Assembly: GCF_963675165.1 (NCBI RefSeq)
Contig: NC_087388.1
Span: 1-64,000, forward strand
Length of the DNA: 64,000 nt
Origin: Halichondria panicea
Lineage: Eukaryota; Porifera; Demospongiae; Suberitida; Halichondriidae
Direction: 5' to 3'
The translations under genes and the position numbers were made by a program. The notes beneath the pieces were generated by a model. The model made no database searches and was not told the DNA's origin. It was given only the letters and a program-made list of their open reading frames with translations. Numbering within the stretch: the first letter of the stretch is position 1; each line of letters starts with the position of its first letter. Below, one piece after another: positions 10,574-22,653 of this stretch.

Positions 10574-13500
10574 GGTGTCTATTATTGTGTGTCAGTCTCT
10601 TAGTTGTCCTGCGAGTGTCCATAATTATTCAATCCATGGGCAAGGGAGGGCAGCAAATTGTATCATGATCGTAATAAAAAGGCGTATTACATGGTATAGT
10701 AGAGTCTGTCCCGGGTGGTGTGCTGTCCTAGCTGGTAGTAGGTAGGTCTTGTAGTGTTGGTTAGTTGGTGATGCTGGCTCTTAGTAGAACTTGCTGCTCC
10801 CTCCGACTAGGTGTGGGGACAAAGACACGGATGATGTGTGTACTGTACACAAAAACACAGCATGTACGACACAATGCATGGGTTGGGGTGTGGTCAAGAG
10901 GGTTACCATGTATGGGGGTGTGACCACATATCAGTACAGTGAGTGGGGGTGTGGCCCCATATATACAGGATGTGCAGGTACAATGTGTGGATAGAGGTGT
11001 GGTCTGCACTGATAATAATGAAGTGATTCCGTATGACCAGGTGAAAAACATAAAACAACCAAACCGACAATATACTAGACTATAGAATGAACTAAGAATG
11101 AACTAAGAATAAGCTTAGCCTGCGTAAGCAAGTTGGAGGAAGAAGCTGAGCAGAACAGAAACCGATCCAAACAGTGGCATACATTAATTTAGTGTAATAA
11201 TTATACAGAATAACTTCTCCTGCATTGGTCCATCAGAGCAGTGGAGCCATCATCAGATCATTGCCACCATGGGAGTCCTCTCTATACAAACTTACAACAC
11301 ACTTCACACTTCATGTAATAAAAATGGAAGACACTCCCACGCACCATGCAAAGCTATGGTTTCCTGGCATTGAAATGTGAACAACTATACAACATTTCTC
11401 GAGGGCTCAAATAATGAACTTTCCCGCTACACAGTAGTAGAGGTCAATGCATAAGTGGAGTTAACTACCTAATGCTGGTACAATAATAAAATACAATTTC
11501 TTAAGCCAAGAGTAGAAGAAATGTTTTAAACTGGCTAGTGATTGAAGGCAATTGCATCTGACCCAAAACAGAGAAGGTACCGTACAATAATTATCAGACT
11601 ATACCTTGTGTGGCCGACTCCCTTTGTTTAGAGTAGCCTTTCCTGTCAGAAAATCACATACACTGCCTGCAGATTGAGTGATGAAGAAAGGGGAGCTCAA
11701 GATGCTACTCTACAGTCAATTACTGATAATGTTACGAAATGTACAAGCAACAGAATATTCGTACATGATACAGTAACTGGACCTTTGGTGTCTATTATTG
11801 TGTGTCAGTCTCTTAGTTGTCCTGCGAGTGTCCATAATTATTCAATCCATTGGCGAGGGAGGGCAGCAAATTGTATCATGATCGTAATACAAAGGCGTAT
11901 TACATGGGTATAGTAGAGTCTGTCCCGGGTGGTGTGCTGTCCTAGCTGGTAGTAGGTAGGTCTTGTAGAGTGTTGGTTAGTGGGTGATGCTGGCTCTTAG
12001 TAGAACTTGCTGCTCCCTCCGACTAGGTGTGGGGATAAAGACACGGATGATGTGTGTACTGTACACAAAAACACAGCATAGGATTGGGGTGTGGTCAAGA
12101 GGGTTACCATGTATGGGGGTGTGACCACAAATCAGTACAGTGAGTGGGGGTGTGGTCCCATATATACAGGATGTGCAGGTACAATGTGTGGATAGAGGTG
12201 TGGTCTGCACTGTATAAAAATTAATGAAGTGATTCCGTATGACCAGGTGAAAAACATAAAACAACCAAACCGACAATATACTAGACTATAGAATGAACTA
12301 AGAATGAACTAATTAAGAATAAGCTTAGCCTGCGTAAGCAAGTTGGAGGAAGAAGCTGAGCAGAACAGAAACCGATCCAAACAGTGGCATACATTAATTT
12401 AGTGTAATAATTATACAGAATAACTTCTCCTGCATTGGTCCATCAGAGCAGTGGAGCCATCATCAGATCATTGCCACCATGGGAGTCCTCTCTATACAAA
12501 CTTACAACACACTTCACACTTCATGTAATAAAAATGGAAGACACTCCCACGCACCATGCAAAGCTATGGTTTCCTGGCATTGAAATGTGAACAACTATAC
12601 AACATTTCTCGAGGGCTCAAATAATGAACTTTCCCGCTACACAGTAGTAGAGGTCAATGCATAAGTGGAGTTAACTACCTAATACTGGTACAATAATAAA
12701 ATACAATTTCTTAAGCCAAGAGTAGAAGAAATGTTTTAAACTGGCTAGTGATTGAAGGCAATTGCATCTGACCCAAAACAGAGAAGATCATCTAAGTACC
12801 GTACAATAATTATTAGACTATACCTTGTGTGGCCGACTCCCTCTGTTTAGAGTAGCCTTTCCTGTCAGAAAATCACATACACTGCCTGCATTGAGTGATA
12901 AAGAAAGGGGAGCTACTCTACAGTCAATTACTGATAATGTTACGAAATGTACAAGCAACAGAATATTCGTACATGATACAGTAACTGGCCCTTTGGTGTC
13001 TATTATTGTGTGTCAGTCTCCTGCGAGTGTCCATAATTATTCAATCCATGGGCGAGGGAGGGCAGCAAATTGTATCATGATCGTAATACAAAGGCGTATT
13101 ACATGGTATAGTAGAGTCTGTCCCGGGTGGTGTGCTGTCCTAGCTGGTAGTAGGTAGGTTTTGTAGTGTGTTGGTTAGTTGGTGATGCTGGCTCTTAGTA
13201 GAACTTGCTGTCCCTCCGACTAGGTGTGGGGATAAAGACACGGATGATGTGTACTGTACACAAAAACACAGCATGTACGACACAATGCATGGGTTGGGGT
13301 GTGGTCAAGAGGGTTACCATGTATGGGGGTGTGACCACATATCAGTACAGTGAGTGGGGGTGTGGCCCCATATATACAGGATGTGCAGATACAATGTGTG
13401 GATAGAGGTGCGGTCTGCACTGTATAAAAATTAATGAAGTGATTCCGTATGACCAGGTGAAAAACATAAAACAACCAAACCGACAATATACTAGACTATA

Positions 13501-14210
13501 GAATGAACTAAGAATGAACTAAGAATAAGCTTAGCCTGTGTAAGCGAGTTGGAGGAAGAAGCTGAGCAGAACAGAAACCGATCCAAACAGTGGCATACAT
13601 TAATTTAGTGTAATAATTATACAGAATAACTTCTCCTGCATTGGTCCATCAGAGCAGTGGAGCCATCATCAGATCATTGCCATACATTCATTGCCACCAT
13701 GGGAGTCCTCTCTGTACAAACTTACAGCACACTTCACACTTCATGTAATATAAATGGAAGACACTCCCACACACCAGTATTTCACATGCAAAGCTATGGC
13801 ATTGAAATGTGAACAACTATACAACATTTCTCGAGGGCTCAAATAACGAAATTTCCCGCTACACGGTAGTAGAGGTCAATGCATAAGTGGAGTTAACTAC
13901 CTAATGCTGGTACAATAATAAAATACAATTTCTTAAGCCAAGAGTAGAAGAAATGTTTTAAACTGGCTAGTGATTCAAGGCAATTGCATCTGACCCAAAA
14001 CAGAGAAGATCATCTAGTACTGTACAATAATTATTAGACTATACCTTGTGTGGCCGACTCCCTCTGTTTAGAGTAGCCTTTCCTGTCAGAAAATCCTGCC
14101 TGCAGATTGAGTGATAAAGCACAAGATGCTACTCTACAGTCTACTGATAATGCTACGAAATGTACAAGCAACATGTACAGAATATTCATACATGATACAG
14201 TAACTGGCCT
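10574..14210. repeat. Three tandem copies of a 1.21-kb repeat
   Basis: Units begin with GGTGTCTATTATTGTGTGTC at 10574, 11787 and 12995 and differ by a few per cent, including small indels. The junction word CAGTAACTGG plus GGTGTC is seen where units meet, and the last unit runs out at about 14210 just after CAGTAACTGGCC. Minus-strand ORFs of 88-99 codons recur around 10761-11051, 11977-12276 and 13220-13486, but they are threonine/cysteine/histidine-rich, differ in length and carry frameshifts. I treat the array as non-coding segmental repeat. Confidence 0.92.
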
Positions 14211-14927
14211 CAGAGGTGGGTCCACTCAGAGCCTCATTTCCTGAAAGCCAGCATTCTGTGTTGCGGCTAAGACCATTTATACATCCATATAATTCAGTAC
14301 CCAATGAATCATTAAAATACAATAAAAACTAATGGCTTGGAGATCTACATAAGGCCTGAATACCAGAGGAACTACATCACTGGACAACACATAAACTGAC
14401 CCTTTCCTGTCGTATCTTGTAGTGCTCCGTCAGCAGCCATTCAGATATAAAAATTAAGAGTGGGGCGTCCCCCATAAAAGATGAAATGACAATAAAATTA
14501 TGAGAGTGATTGAATGCTGAATCCTGTGCTGTGCCGCGTTGAGTAGTTATCTGTGAGTAAGACATGAGAGAACAATATAAGGACAGTATACACAGAGCTA
14601 CTTTAACACAAGGCTGTCACTATAATTATAATGTCCAACTACCACCTTGCTAGCTATAGCGCTCACCAAAAGGTGATCGACGTACAAGGAGACAGCCCGT
14701 AGGGTACACCTCGTCTTGCTTTCCCTTTGTCTCGTGGCTGCAAATGACATGTGCTCTATCATGACATGCGTGACAATTACCATGAGTTAGGCAGCCATAT
14801 AATAATAGCCTCCCATGCTATTCTCTTACTGGGCGGGCCTGCACTAGCTATTAGTAAGTGGGCGGGGCTGCACTACCTTCCACACAATTATCCCAAAGGT
14901 GTATGAATCATTGATCTACTTCTCAAC
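14211..14927. other. Spacer between the repeat arrays and the first gene
   Basis: Unique-looking sequence with no convincing exon on either strand. Two GGGCGG GC-box words lie at about 14831 and 14863, the second inside AGTAAGTGGGCGGGGCT, a word also found at 10376-10392. This could be a shared promoter fragment. Confidence 0.4.
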
Positions 14928-15143
14928 ATGGCAGTTCCGACAGTGATGGCAGTAGCTCGGTTCATTAATTACCCACACACACAGATGACAAACGTAATGT
15001 GCGCTCCACCAGGAGCTGTGTCACATATCTCTGCAGCCTTGTTAGATGACTCACGGAATGCAGATTATCACACATTTAGGTGTCAGTATAATTATTATAA
15101 TTATACCTTAATTTTAATACTAAACATACACCAAAAATCCTAG
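14928..15143 (+). CDS. Small hypothetical ORF, 71 codons
   Basis: An ATG at 14928 opens a 71-codon ORF that starts MAVPTVMAVARF and ends in AT-rich sequence. It lies 50 bp downstream of a GC-box. A GTGTCAG donor-like word at about 15080 would cut it to a first exon ending TFR. No family resemblance is recognised and the amino-acid mix of the last third is typical of non-coding AT-rich DNA. It may be a first exon whose partners I cannot find, or spurious. Confidence 0.2.
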   Translation: MAVPTVMAVARFINYPHTQMTNVMCAPPGAVSHISAALLDDSRNADYHTFRCQYNYYNYTLILILNIHQKS

Positions 15144-15208
15144 TGCATGGCAACAACATAATTATTGTTATACAATATTTAAACTGTTCAATGGCTACAA
15201 TTAAATAT

Positions 15209-15741
15209 TCACTTGTACTTTCTGTACGCCAACAGGACAATTGCAGCAACAGCCACAACTCCAACCACAAAAAGCCATTTCTTGCAAGAGCCATCACACC
15301 TCCCACTGTGGCAATGTATTCATCCAGATTCACAACACATTGTGTGTACTACTTACTCTTGTTGCTGTGGTGGCTCAGAGACTATTTGACCAATGAGGTA
15401 CTGGTCCCTTGCTTGTAGAGCATCAGCAGAATGACCCACATCTTGGAACACTACAGTCGAGTCTTTGCCTGCATGTCATGACAAGTAAAGGACCGGCCAT
15501 GACACATGCATACAGACATACCTGCATTCTCCAGTAGCACCTCCTCTCCTCCTGGGTGCTGTACACACATGAGAGATTGTGAAAACATGAAGATATAGAA
15601 AATAGCTAGCTAGCTTACTTCAGCTTTGAAGGCTGTCACGTCATACACCTTGTCTTCTATGATCAACCACAGTGAATCGGCCGTGTTGTGACTCGCCACC
15701 TCTGAGAGAGTGTACGAGCGGAGGGAGGCTGAGCTGCTCAT
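15209..15741 (-). CDS. CYB5: Cytochrome b5, tail-anchored (copy 1)
   Basis: Four exons: 15619-15741, 15522-15558, 15357-15468 and 15209-15305, giving 122 residues. Cytochrome b5 is a small haem protein of the ER face (or mitochondrial outer membrane) that passes electrons to desaturases and other oxidases. Exon 2 encodes HPGGEEVLLENAG, holding the first axial haem histidine. Exon 3 encodes FQDVGHSADA, holding the second. The last exon encodes KKWLFVVGVVAVAAIVLLAY and ends RKYK, a C-terminal membrane anchor with a basic tail. The start is the first ATG of an open exon beginning MSSSASLRSYTLSEV. Exons 1 and 2 have exactly the same lengths (123 and 37 nt) as the paralog at 33701. It lies tandem to and 105 bp downstream of DOLK. 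Confidence 0.93.
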
Positions 15742-15845
15742 TGTTCAGTTCAGTAATAATAATGACAACAATCAAGTTTCATTAGCTAAACCACACCCAT
15801 TATCATACTTAACCACACCCACCAGCAACATCATAATGATTTGCA

Positions 15846-18800
15846 TTACAACAAAAATGCCATATAAACAGAGCATAGGGATAAAGATACAATTAAGTTG
15901 TCAATTTGCCAAGTGTAGGCCTCTAACATTGCACTGAGTAGAATCCCTCCGCTAGTAATGAGCCATTGACCTTGTGTTAGGACCGGCACGTCAGGATCTG
16001 CAAGTACACACACTAGACATAATACGTGCACACACACAGTACACAGTACAAAGTACACACACACACACACAGTACATGCACAACAATATACCTATTAGAA
16101 CAAGGAAGACGAGGGCAAGTAGCTGAGTCAGCACTGACATTAGAGTGCCTTCAACTGTCTTGGCGGTGCCTATAATTATACAAGTGACAGATTTATGCAA
16201 ACATTATTTACAAGCCAACCACACTCAGCTAACAGCACTACCGTATAGCAGGTAATTTTTGGGGGACAAAATATTCGTGGTTCAGCAACATTGAGACATT
16301 TCGTGGGTAATATTTTCGTGGTTGGAGCTTGCACTGCTGGTAAAGGTAGGCAAGGTCGCTTCATTTGTGGGTAAAATATTCGTGGTCACACCTCCAACCA
16401 CGAAAACCACGAATATTTGCCCCACGAAAATTACACGCTATACGGTATAATTATAGATTACTCTAGCTGATGAGTGATGATATCATACTGATGATGAGTG
16501 ATGTATGTACCGGTATATTTTGAGGGTGTAAATGTTCATGGTTTTTGTGGACTAGGCATGTTCATTCATAACTGCGAATTTAATATCGCATGCATGCATG
16601 CTGCAAAAAGCCTGCTATTCCACGAAAATTAAATCCGCGAAAACCGGCATTTCAGCAAAAATTTATACCCTCGAAATATACCGGCTATATGGTACCTGGC
16701 CACTTTAGTCTGCCAAACAGTGATCCAGCAGCAGCAGCCATAGCATCTCCCAGTCCCACTGACAATACTCCAGAATACAGACACAGCTTCCCCACTATAC
16801 ACACAGATAGAGATTATTATGGACAAAGAGTAAAGCAGGGAGTGTTAGAGTGAGCTCACCTCCAGTATGAGGTGCTATCCATAAGGGGACACAGTGGCCT
16901 AACAGGAGGTAGAGGTGTGATAGTATGAGTGGTCCTCCCTCTCTGTCAGCACACAATGGAGTGAGGTACTCTTGCACTAATTCTCCACAAGGCCACATTC
17001 GCACAACACGCACCAACTGAACAACACACTGATGTGGTCAATACTGGGTACACTAGCTACATACCTCAATCACTACAAAAAGAAAGGTGGTCATGGAGGC
17101 AGCAAAGGAGAGGAAGTCGACATCTAACAATAGACCGGGCACAAACACACACACTGCACTCAAGTGGAAGTACTTTCTCAACCACAATCCTGAGGGACTG
17201 CACTAGTGTAGTGGTGTCTGAGGGTTGCCTAGCAACTACTTACTCTGATGACTTTAACCAGACTGCCTTTGTTGATGATTGGGCCCACACTACAGCCCCA
17301 GTTGCCATGGATACCAATATCCAATAACCAGTGAGCATTAACTGTATGTGTTACAGTAATTACACTTCATGCTCCATACTCTGCTCTAGTATACTCTGCT
17401 CTGCTCTAATACTGCTCTAGTATACTCTGCTCTGCTCTAGTATACTCTGCTATAGTCCCGGTTATACACATACCCTTGTAGAAGATGAGCTGAGATACTG
17501 GAACACAAAGGCTATAGGCTGGTGGCCTATGATACCGTGTAACCATGGCAACACTGTGATGAATCCAATAGTTAGAGAGAGTAGAATGAATCCAATGGAC
17601 CCTAGCTTGTAAGTGGGCGTGTGTGTAGATGAATGATGGACCTTGTAGAGAAGTGGGCTGAGTAGTAGGCAGCAGAGGCATACTCCAGTCAGCAGGAACT
17701 AAGGCATGGGGGTACATACATGTAGAGGTAAGGGGGTTACATAGAGGGGAGTAGTAGGCAGCAGAAGCATACTCCAGTCAGCAGGAACTAAGGCATGGGG
17801 GTACATACATGTAGAGGTAAGGGGGTTACATAGAGGGGAGTAGTAGGCAGCAGAGGCATACTCCAGTCAGCAGGAACTAAGGCATGGGGATAGTAGAGGG
17901 TACATACATGTAGAGGTAAGGGGGTTACATAGAGGGGAGTAGTAGGCAGCAGAGGCATACTCCAGTCAGCAGGAACTAAGGCATGGGGGTAGTAGGGGGT
18001 ACATACATGTAGAGGTAAGGGGGTTACATAGAGGTAGGTAGTAGGGGGTACATACATGTAGAGGTAAGGGGGGTACATAGAGGTGGGCAAAAAGGAAGGT
18101 AGTTGTCGTTAATTTCACAAAGAGATGCAATCTATAGCTCTAGACAAGGCCTATCACATGACATACTCAAAGCACAAGTTCTGGGAGTGCTTACCTCGAC
18201 ATAGAGGAGAGGAATAGAGCGCTGATACAGCACTGGTAGTTGCAACACCTTGCCCTAGAGGGTATTGATATAGGGATACTCAGTACATCAAGCTGGGCTA
18301 ACCGTGCGCAAGAGTTGCAATAGAACATCAGTCAACATAAGGGCAATTGCTTGAGTGAGAATAACAGCTTCTGCTAGAGTGAAGCTCTTTGGGAAGAGTG
18401 TGAGAGCAGAAGGTAGGAGGAGAGAGTAGATGGTGAGAGCTGGTAGGGAGATGACCATCGGAGCTGTAATGGACTAGTGTGTGGAGGGGAGAGAGAGTGT
18501 GGTAGGGGACTAACTGCCAATCCATGCTTGAGTGGAATAGCTGAGTCCAGTCAGAGCCAACGAGTAGAGCACAACAGAGTTAGGATAAGGTGTTAGAGAG
18601 ATGAGGGAGGCCATGACTGTAGCTACACTCATCAGAGTAAGCAGAGTCATATATAGGAACAGAAGACCTACACAGTATGTACATGTATGGAGTGTATATC
18701 AATACACACAGAGTGCAGTGTGTGCTTACTAGCTAGAGGTGGTTGTGTCAGCAGTGCTCTGTGTAGACCAGCAGTGGCTAGTGTGGGGAGTAGCAGACAA

Positions 18801-19190
18801 CCCAGAGAGAGACCTTGCCCAGTAGCTACCCTACAATACACTCAATACACACCCACCACTTTATGAGACTCACCTTAATTGCACAGCAGATAATCGTGAT
18901 GGGAAGTAGTCCATCCAAGCATTGAGTACTATAACCAGGACACACACTACATACAAGGAGAGAGTCAGTGGGTGAATGAGGTGGTACAATACACTGCCCT
19001 ACTCACACAAGGCAAAGATGAGAGCACTATAGGTGACACTGGTCTCCTCTGAATCATTGTTGAACATGAGCTGCACAAACACAGCAAAGGATAGCATGAG
19101 CATCACTCGAGTCTCCACTGTGCGATATCCGTGGTATTCGTCCATGAACCGCTTGAGTAAACTACTCTCCTTCTTCTCTGGACCTCTCAT
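15846..19190 (-). CDS. DOLK: Dolichol kinase
   Basis: Multi-exon gene for the CTP-dependent kinase that makes dolichyl phosphate in the ER membrane, needed for N-glycosylation and GPI anchors. The C-terminal half carries the family core: RKYFHLSAVCVFVPG (exon 17065-17189), REGGPLILSHLYLLLG (16860-17016), SGVLSVGLGDAM...LKWPG (16696-16794), TAKTVEGTL (16092-16169) and LLSAMLEAYTWQIDN in the last exon (15846-15997). These match the CTP-binding loop region. Upstream exons at about 17472-17612, 18310-18480, 18540-18650, 18730-18830 and 18880-18950 encode hydrophobic segments. The start is the first ATG (19188-19190) in the first long exon, MRGPEKKESSLLKRF. The frame is open upstream to a TAG at 19270 that overlaps a good acceptor, so an extra 5' exon is possible. 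Introns hold two MITEs and a minisatellite. Confidence 0.93.
16241..16445. mobile_element. MITE, CCGTATAGC family, copy 1
   Basis: A 205-bp element in a DOLK intron starts CCGTATAGCAGGTAATTTT and ends AAAATTACACGCTATACGG, nearly perfect terminal inverted repeats, with TA on both sides. A second copy, also 205 bp, is at 41533-41737. TA flanks and lack of coding capacity suggest a non-autonomous Tc1/mariner-type element. Confidence 0.85.
16510..16685. mobile_element. MITE, CCGGTATAT family
   Basis: A roughly 176-bp element 65 bp from the previous MITE. It begins CCGGTATATTTTGAGGGTG and ends TACCCTCGAAATATACCGG, with TA at or next to each side. The interior is palindromic (CGAAAATTAAATCCGCGAAA against earlier blocks). 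No ORF. Confidence 0.7.
17640..18090. repeat. Minisatellite in DOLK intron
   Basis: About four copies of a 90-96-bp unit containing ACTCCAGTCAGCAGGAACTA and GTACATACATGTAGAGGTAA, followed by shorter partial units. It lies between the exon ending near 17612 and the next upstream exon, and its first unit starts close to that exon. Confidence 0.85.
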
Positions 19191-19463
19191 GACACTGACA
19201 GGCAACAGGCACACGATATCCAATACTGTACTGATAGACTTCTCAACTTGTTCCTCTGCGTTCCTCTAGTAAAGAAAGCCAGTATAGTATAGAGGACTCG
19301 ACTAGGAATATTAAAGACCGACCGGTCGATCAACTTCAATCTAGTAAGACCACGCCCCCTTCAAATTTATGGGATCGGAGGTCAAAGTCCTTTCCCAATA
19401 TTATGTGTTTCTAATTAACGCCCATATTCTCCTTAGCAACGTTCAGCCTGTTTCCTATTGAAG
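19191..19463. promoter_or_regulatory. Divergent promoter DOLK / DYNLRB1
   Basis: Only 273 bp separate the two start codons, so the region must hold both promoters (and perhaps a small 5' exon of DOLK). It contains CCACGCCCCC and ATCGGAGGTCAAAG but no clear TATA box. Inference from gene order. Confidence 0.5.
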
Positions 19464-19917
19464 ATGGTAAGTAGTTGTTTGTCTCTATTGCATGTACCTA
19501 ATGAATTGCCTGCACACAGTCCGAGGTCGAGGAAACGCTCAAGAGGCTTCAAAGCTTGAAAGGAGTGGTTGGAGTGATTATAGTCAACCAAGAAGGTACT
19601 TCCTGCCTGTGTACACGTACACACACACACTAAACTTTCTCTACAGGTATTCCTATTCGCACCACGATGGACAATGCCACTACTGTACAGTATGCTGGGC
19701 ACATTCAACAACTGAACGCCAAGGCTCGCACTACTGTGCGTGATCTGGACCCAACCAATGATCTGACTTTCCTCCGTGTGCGTACCAGCAAACATGAGAT
19801 CATGATAGCACCAGGTAAGCCTCTAAGTATAGTAACAGCCTCATCTACTCACTCTCTCTTATCCTCACAGACAAGGACTATCTGCTCATTGTGGTACAAG
19901 ACCCTTCACAACAGTAG
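19464..19917 (+). CDS. DYNLRB1: Dynein light chain roadblock
   Basis: Four exons: 19464-19466 (only the ATG), 19520-19595, 19647-19814 and 19871-19917, giving 97 residues, the usual length of the roadblock/LC7 family. The protein is a homodimeric subunit of cytoplasmic dynein that binds the intermediate chain. The sequence reads [15 protein letters not shown], then [18 protein letters not shown], then [18 protein letters not shown] and ends VVQDPSQQ, matching the family end to end. A one-codon first exon fixes the start: ATG is followed directly by GTAAGT. Divergent from DOLK. Confidence 0.96.
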
Positions 19918-20416
19918 AAGAACTTATAGCTCAAACTGATAATTGATTATAAGCACATAATTATTGTCTGAGTTTAATGAACAAAAGTTAGTTAAGCTAG
20001 CTAGCTAAGGGAAGGGAAGGTCAGTGAGCAGATATAGATAGCTAGCGCGAAAGGGGCTTAATTTTCGCGGATTTCGTGGGTTAACACTAATTAGCTATAA
20101 AAGATTTACAGGCGTGGCTTCCGGTAAGCAGTCATTCCGCGAACATCAGTCTGCGCGAACATTGTTTGATGAGAAAATAATGAATATGGCAAATGAACAA
20201 TAGTTATAGAGTCTCTCAGCATGGCCTGAGGTTGGTCTCGGCGGCCACAACGTCTACGGCTCTTGTCACTCTGCATGCGCATGTGCATTGCTAAGTTAAC
20301 TATCTATGAGGGGGTGGGTGGTATCTCCTGATCACTGATCAGATCCAGAGGACACGGCATTTCTTGCTCCCACTATTCGATTCTCCTGTGCTGCATTTAT
20401 CTCTCTGTGGTGAAGA
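19918..20416. other. Intergenic, no gene seen
   Basis: Contains GCGCGAAAGGGGCTTAATTT and TTTCGCGGATTTCGTGGG near 20046-20080, resembling pieces of the CGAAAATT-rich MITEs found elsewhere in the window. The rest is the presumed promoter of the first ML gene. Confidence 0.4.
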
Positions 20417-21075
20417 ATGAAGTCTGCTCTGCTTTGTGTTGCATTGTGTGTGGTTGGAGCCTCTTGCTTGTCCCTCAACAAGGTACCAGCAGATACTAAG
20501 TGGGTGGACCTGACCTCTGAGCCAAAGGATCTGGGGGACATATGGACTGATTGCAGTGAGACCTCTGACCTATATATGCATGCATGTAGCATATCAGTCA
20601 TTGCAGGTAGTGCCGGTGATCTTATGAAGATTGATTCTGTGACTATAACTCCTGATCCTCCTACGAAAGGTGCTGCTCTAACCATCAACGCAACTGTTGA
20701 TTTCGGTGAGACAGTTAGTAATAATTATACTCTCATTGATGTCTCATATCACCTGTAGAGAAGCAGGTCACTAGTGGCAGTATTAAGGTTGACCTCAAGT
20801 GGGGGTTCATAACAGTTGTGAATAAGGAGCTTGACCTATGCAGTACAGCTAAAGACGCTGGGGTGTCGTGCCCAATCAATGCTGGATCTTTGACCTTCCA
20901 TATTTCTGAAGCACTTCCTAGCGCAGCTCCTAGTGTAAGTTAAGTGTACTGATGTGTAACTATGTGTTAATACCTGTTTCTGTACATGCAGGGTCACTAC
21001 ACTGGTAATATCAAGGCAACTAACCAGGATAGCAATGAACTGGTGTGTGTGGATATAGACTTCCACCTGACGTGA
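20417..21075 (+). CDS. Secreted ML-domain (NPC2-like) protein 1
   Basis: Exons 20417-20555, 20607-20705, 20759-20934 and 20992-21075 join in phase to 165 residues. The ML (MD-2-related lipid recognition) fold binds single lipids; NPC2 carries sterol in the lysosome and fungal relatives carry phosphatidylglycerol or phosphatidylinositol. A signal peptide is clear (MKSALLCVALCVVGASC). The domain shows WTDCSSAGDLMKIDSVTITP, then DPPTKGAALTINATV, then ELDLCSTAKDAGVSCPI, then SGHYTGNIKA, with paired cysteines as in the family. First of a head-to-tail cluster; all three intact copies share the same intron positions. Ligand cannot be deduced. Confidence 0.9.
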
Positions 21076-21438
21076 GAAGAGGTGTGCATTCTACATGCAG
21101 AGATGCTCTACATGTGTGTGTGTGTGTTAGCTAGTTTACTGACCTAACCCTAATTTTATTTTGCTGGTACAAAATCTGATGACTAACTGAAGCACATGAT
21201 ACTCCTTATAAAGACAAAGCCAATGAATTTAGTATATATGGATAATAATCTTGGAAAGTCTTTGTCTTGTGTTCCTTGTATTGCTATCAGCTGGTGGAGC
21301 TCTGTGTCAGGAGTTATGAAAGAACAATAGACATAGCTTCTAATATGTGGGACAGCATTTAGTTCATGTGTATACACAGGTTACAGCAATGATGCAGTTC
21401 ACATTGACTCTCTGTATCACTTGATGACATGCATGCAG

Positions 21439-21700
21439 TGTTGATAAGCAATATGGCTCCATGATTGCCACCAACTTATCCATTGACGGTGTACCCATTG
21501 TTGGCAAGACTTTTGACCTCTGCTCTCTGGCGGGTGAGGATGGTGTTCCCTGCCCTATATAGCTGTGGGACAACATAAGCTCAAGATAACCTGGACAGTG
21601 AAGGACAAACAATCATCATGCATACCATTATCTCATTCTGTATGCAGGAGAACTATGTTGTGTATGTGATGATGACTGATAAGGAGCAAGAGGATTGAAA
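21439..21700 (+). pseudogene. Broken ML-domain gene copy
   Basis: Between the first and second intact ML genes, a stretch reads DKQYGSMIATNLSIDG, then VGKTFDLCSLAGEDG and VPCPI, which is the third ML exon. It then hits TAG at about 21566. The entry phase does not fit the upstream intron and no first or second exon is found. A possible fourth-exon remnant (ENYVVYVMMTDKEQ) lies near 21647-21690. It is best read as a decayed tandem duplicate. Confidence 0.75.
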
Positions 21701-21785
21701 GTAGTCTTTAGGCTGTAGTTTGCACATGACTGTCATGAATATTGTACAGTAGCATTGTAAATGATTATAATTAAATTTAGCCATT

Positions 21786-22425
21786 ATGAAGACTGTCACA
21801 GTGTTAGTTTGCTTTTGTCTGCTTCTGGTGTCCTCATCAGCAGCCAAACAGTTCAATGTTGGAGACATTTGGAAGGACTGCAGTAAGTGCATCACACATC
21901 ACTGTATAATATGTAAACTGTGTATGATGTATTATACTATACTATAGGTAAGTCAGGGGATGCAGTCAAGATCAACTCAGTGACAATATCACCAGAGCAG
22001 CCAGAGAAAGGAGAGACAGTGTCAGTAGAGGCTGTCATCACTGTACAGAGTGAGCTTGCTGGCAGTGAGCATAATGTATCCCTATATTCTATGCATGTTT
22101 ATCATACAGACAACACCATGATCACTGGTGGGAAGATCAATGTAACTGCATCATTGGACAATGTCCCATTGTTGGAGAAGATCTTTGACTTATGCTCAGA
22201 GTCTTCTATTATTGGTGTCAACTGTCCCCTAACTTCTGGACAGCGTACCCTCTCTGCTAAGCCGACCATCACTGACCTGGCCCCTCCTGTAAGATAGTGC
22301 TCATTGTGTGTATGTGTACGTTAAGATTTTGTTTTCTTATTTAGGGAAACTATACTATCCTTGCCATCATTGAAGACCAAAACAAACAAGAGGTGCTTTG
22401 CATAAAAGCTGATTTTAAACTCTAA
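21786..22425 (+). CDS. Secreted ML-domain (NPC2-like) protein 2
   Basis: Exons 21786-21882, 21948-22049, 22110-22288 and 22345-22425 give 152 residues. The N terminus MKTVTVLVCFCLLLVSSSA is a signal peptide. The mature protein starts with GDIWKDCSKSGDAVKIN, then SPEQPEKGETVSVEAVI, IFDLCSESSIIGVNCPL and GNYTILAII, and ends CIKADFKL. This is the same fold and exon plan as ML gene 1. Exon 1 ends in phase 1 directly after the first conserved Cys codon, as in the others. AATAAA occurs at 22574, about 150 bp after the stop. Likely a secreted or lysosomal lipid carrier. Confidence 0.9.
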
Positions 22426-22653
22426 CTTAGCCTATAATTTGTTTAGTCCACATGCAGTGTAAATTGTTATGGTGATTTACTTTCACTTCATAAAAAAAAA
22501 TTTTTTTTTTTAGGTTAGTGGAAAGTCAGCCTAAGGACCTAGCCTCTATTACAGGCCGCGAAGAAACCTAATCAATAAAGGTCTTGAATCGAGGCTAGTG
22601 CAGAGTGTACAAACTAATTTGCTAGAAACTAGAGAAGGCCAGCTAGCTGCAGG

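Noticed and set aside
10761-13486. Minus-strand ORFs of 88-99 codons in the 1.21-kb repeat
   Set aside because: Length and ends differ between the copies through frameshifts, and composition is that of GT-rich DNA; no conserved start or splice plan.
15710-15937. Plus-strand ORF overlapping the CYB5 start and DOLK end
   Set aside because: Shadow of two minus-strand exons with clear family matches.
17788-18090. Proline/tyrosine-rich 100-codon ORF in the DOLK region
   Set aside because: It is the translation of the intronic 90-bp minisatellite and has no match to DOLK membrane segments.
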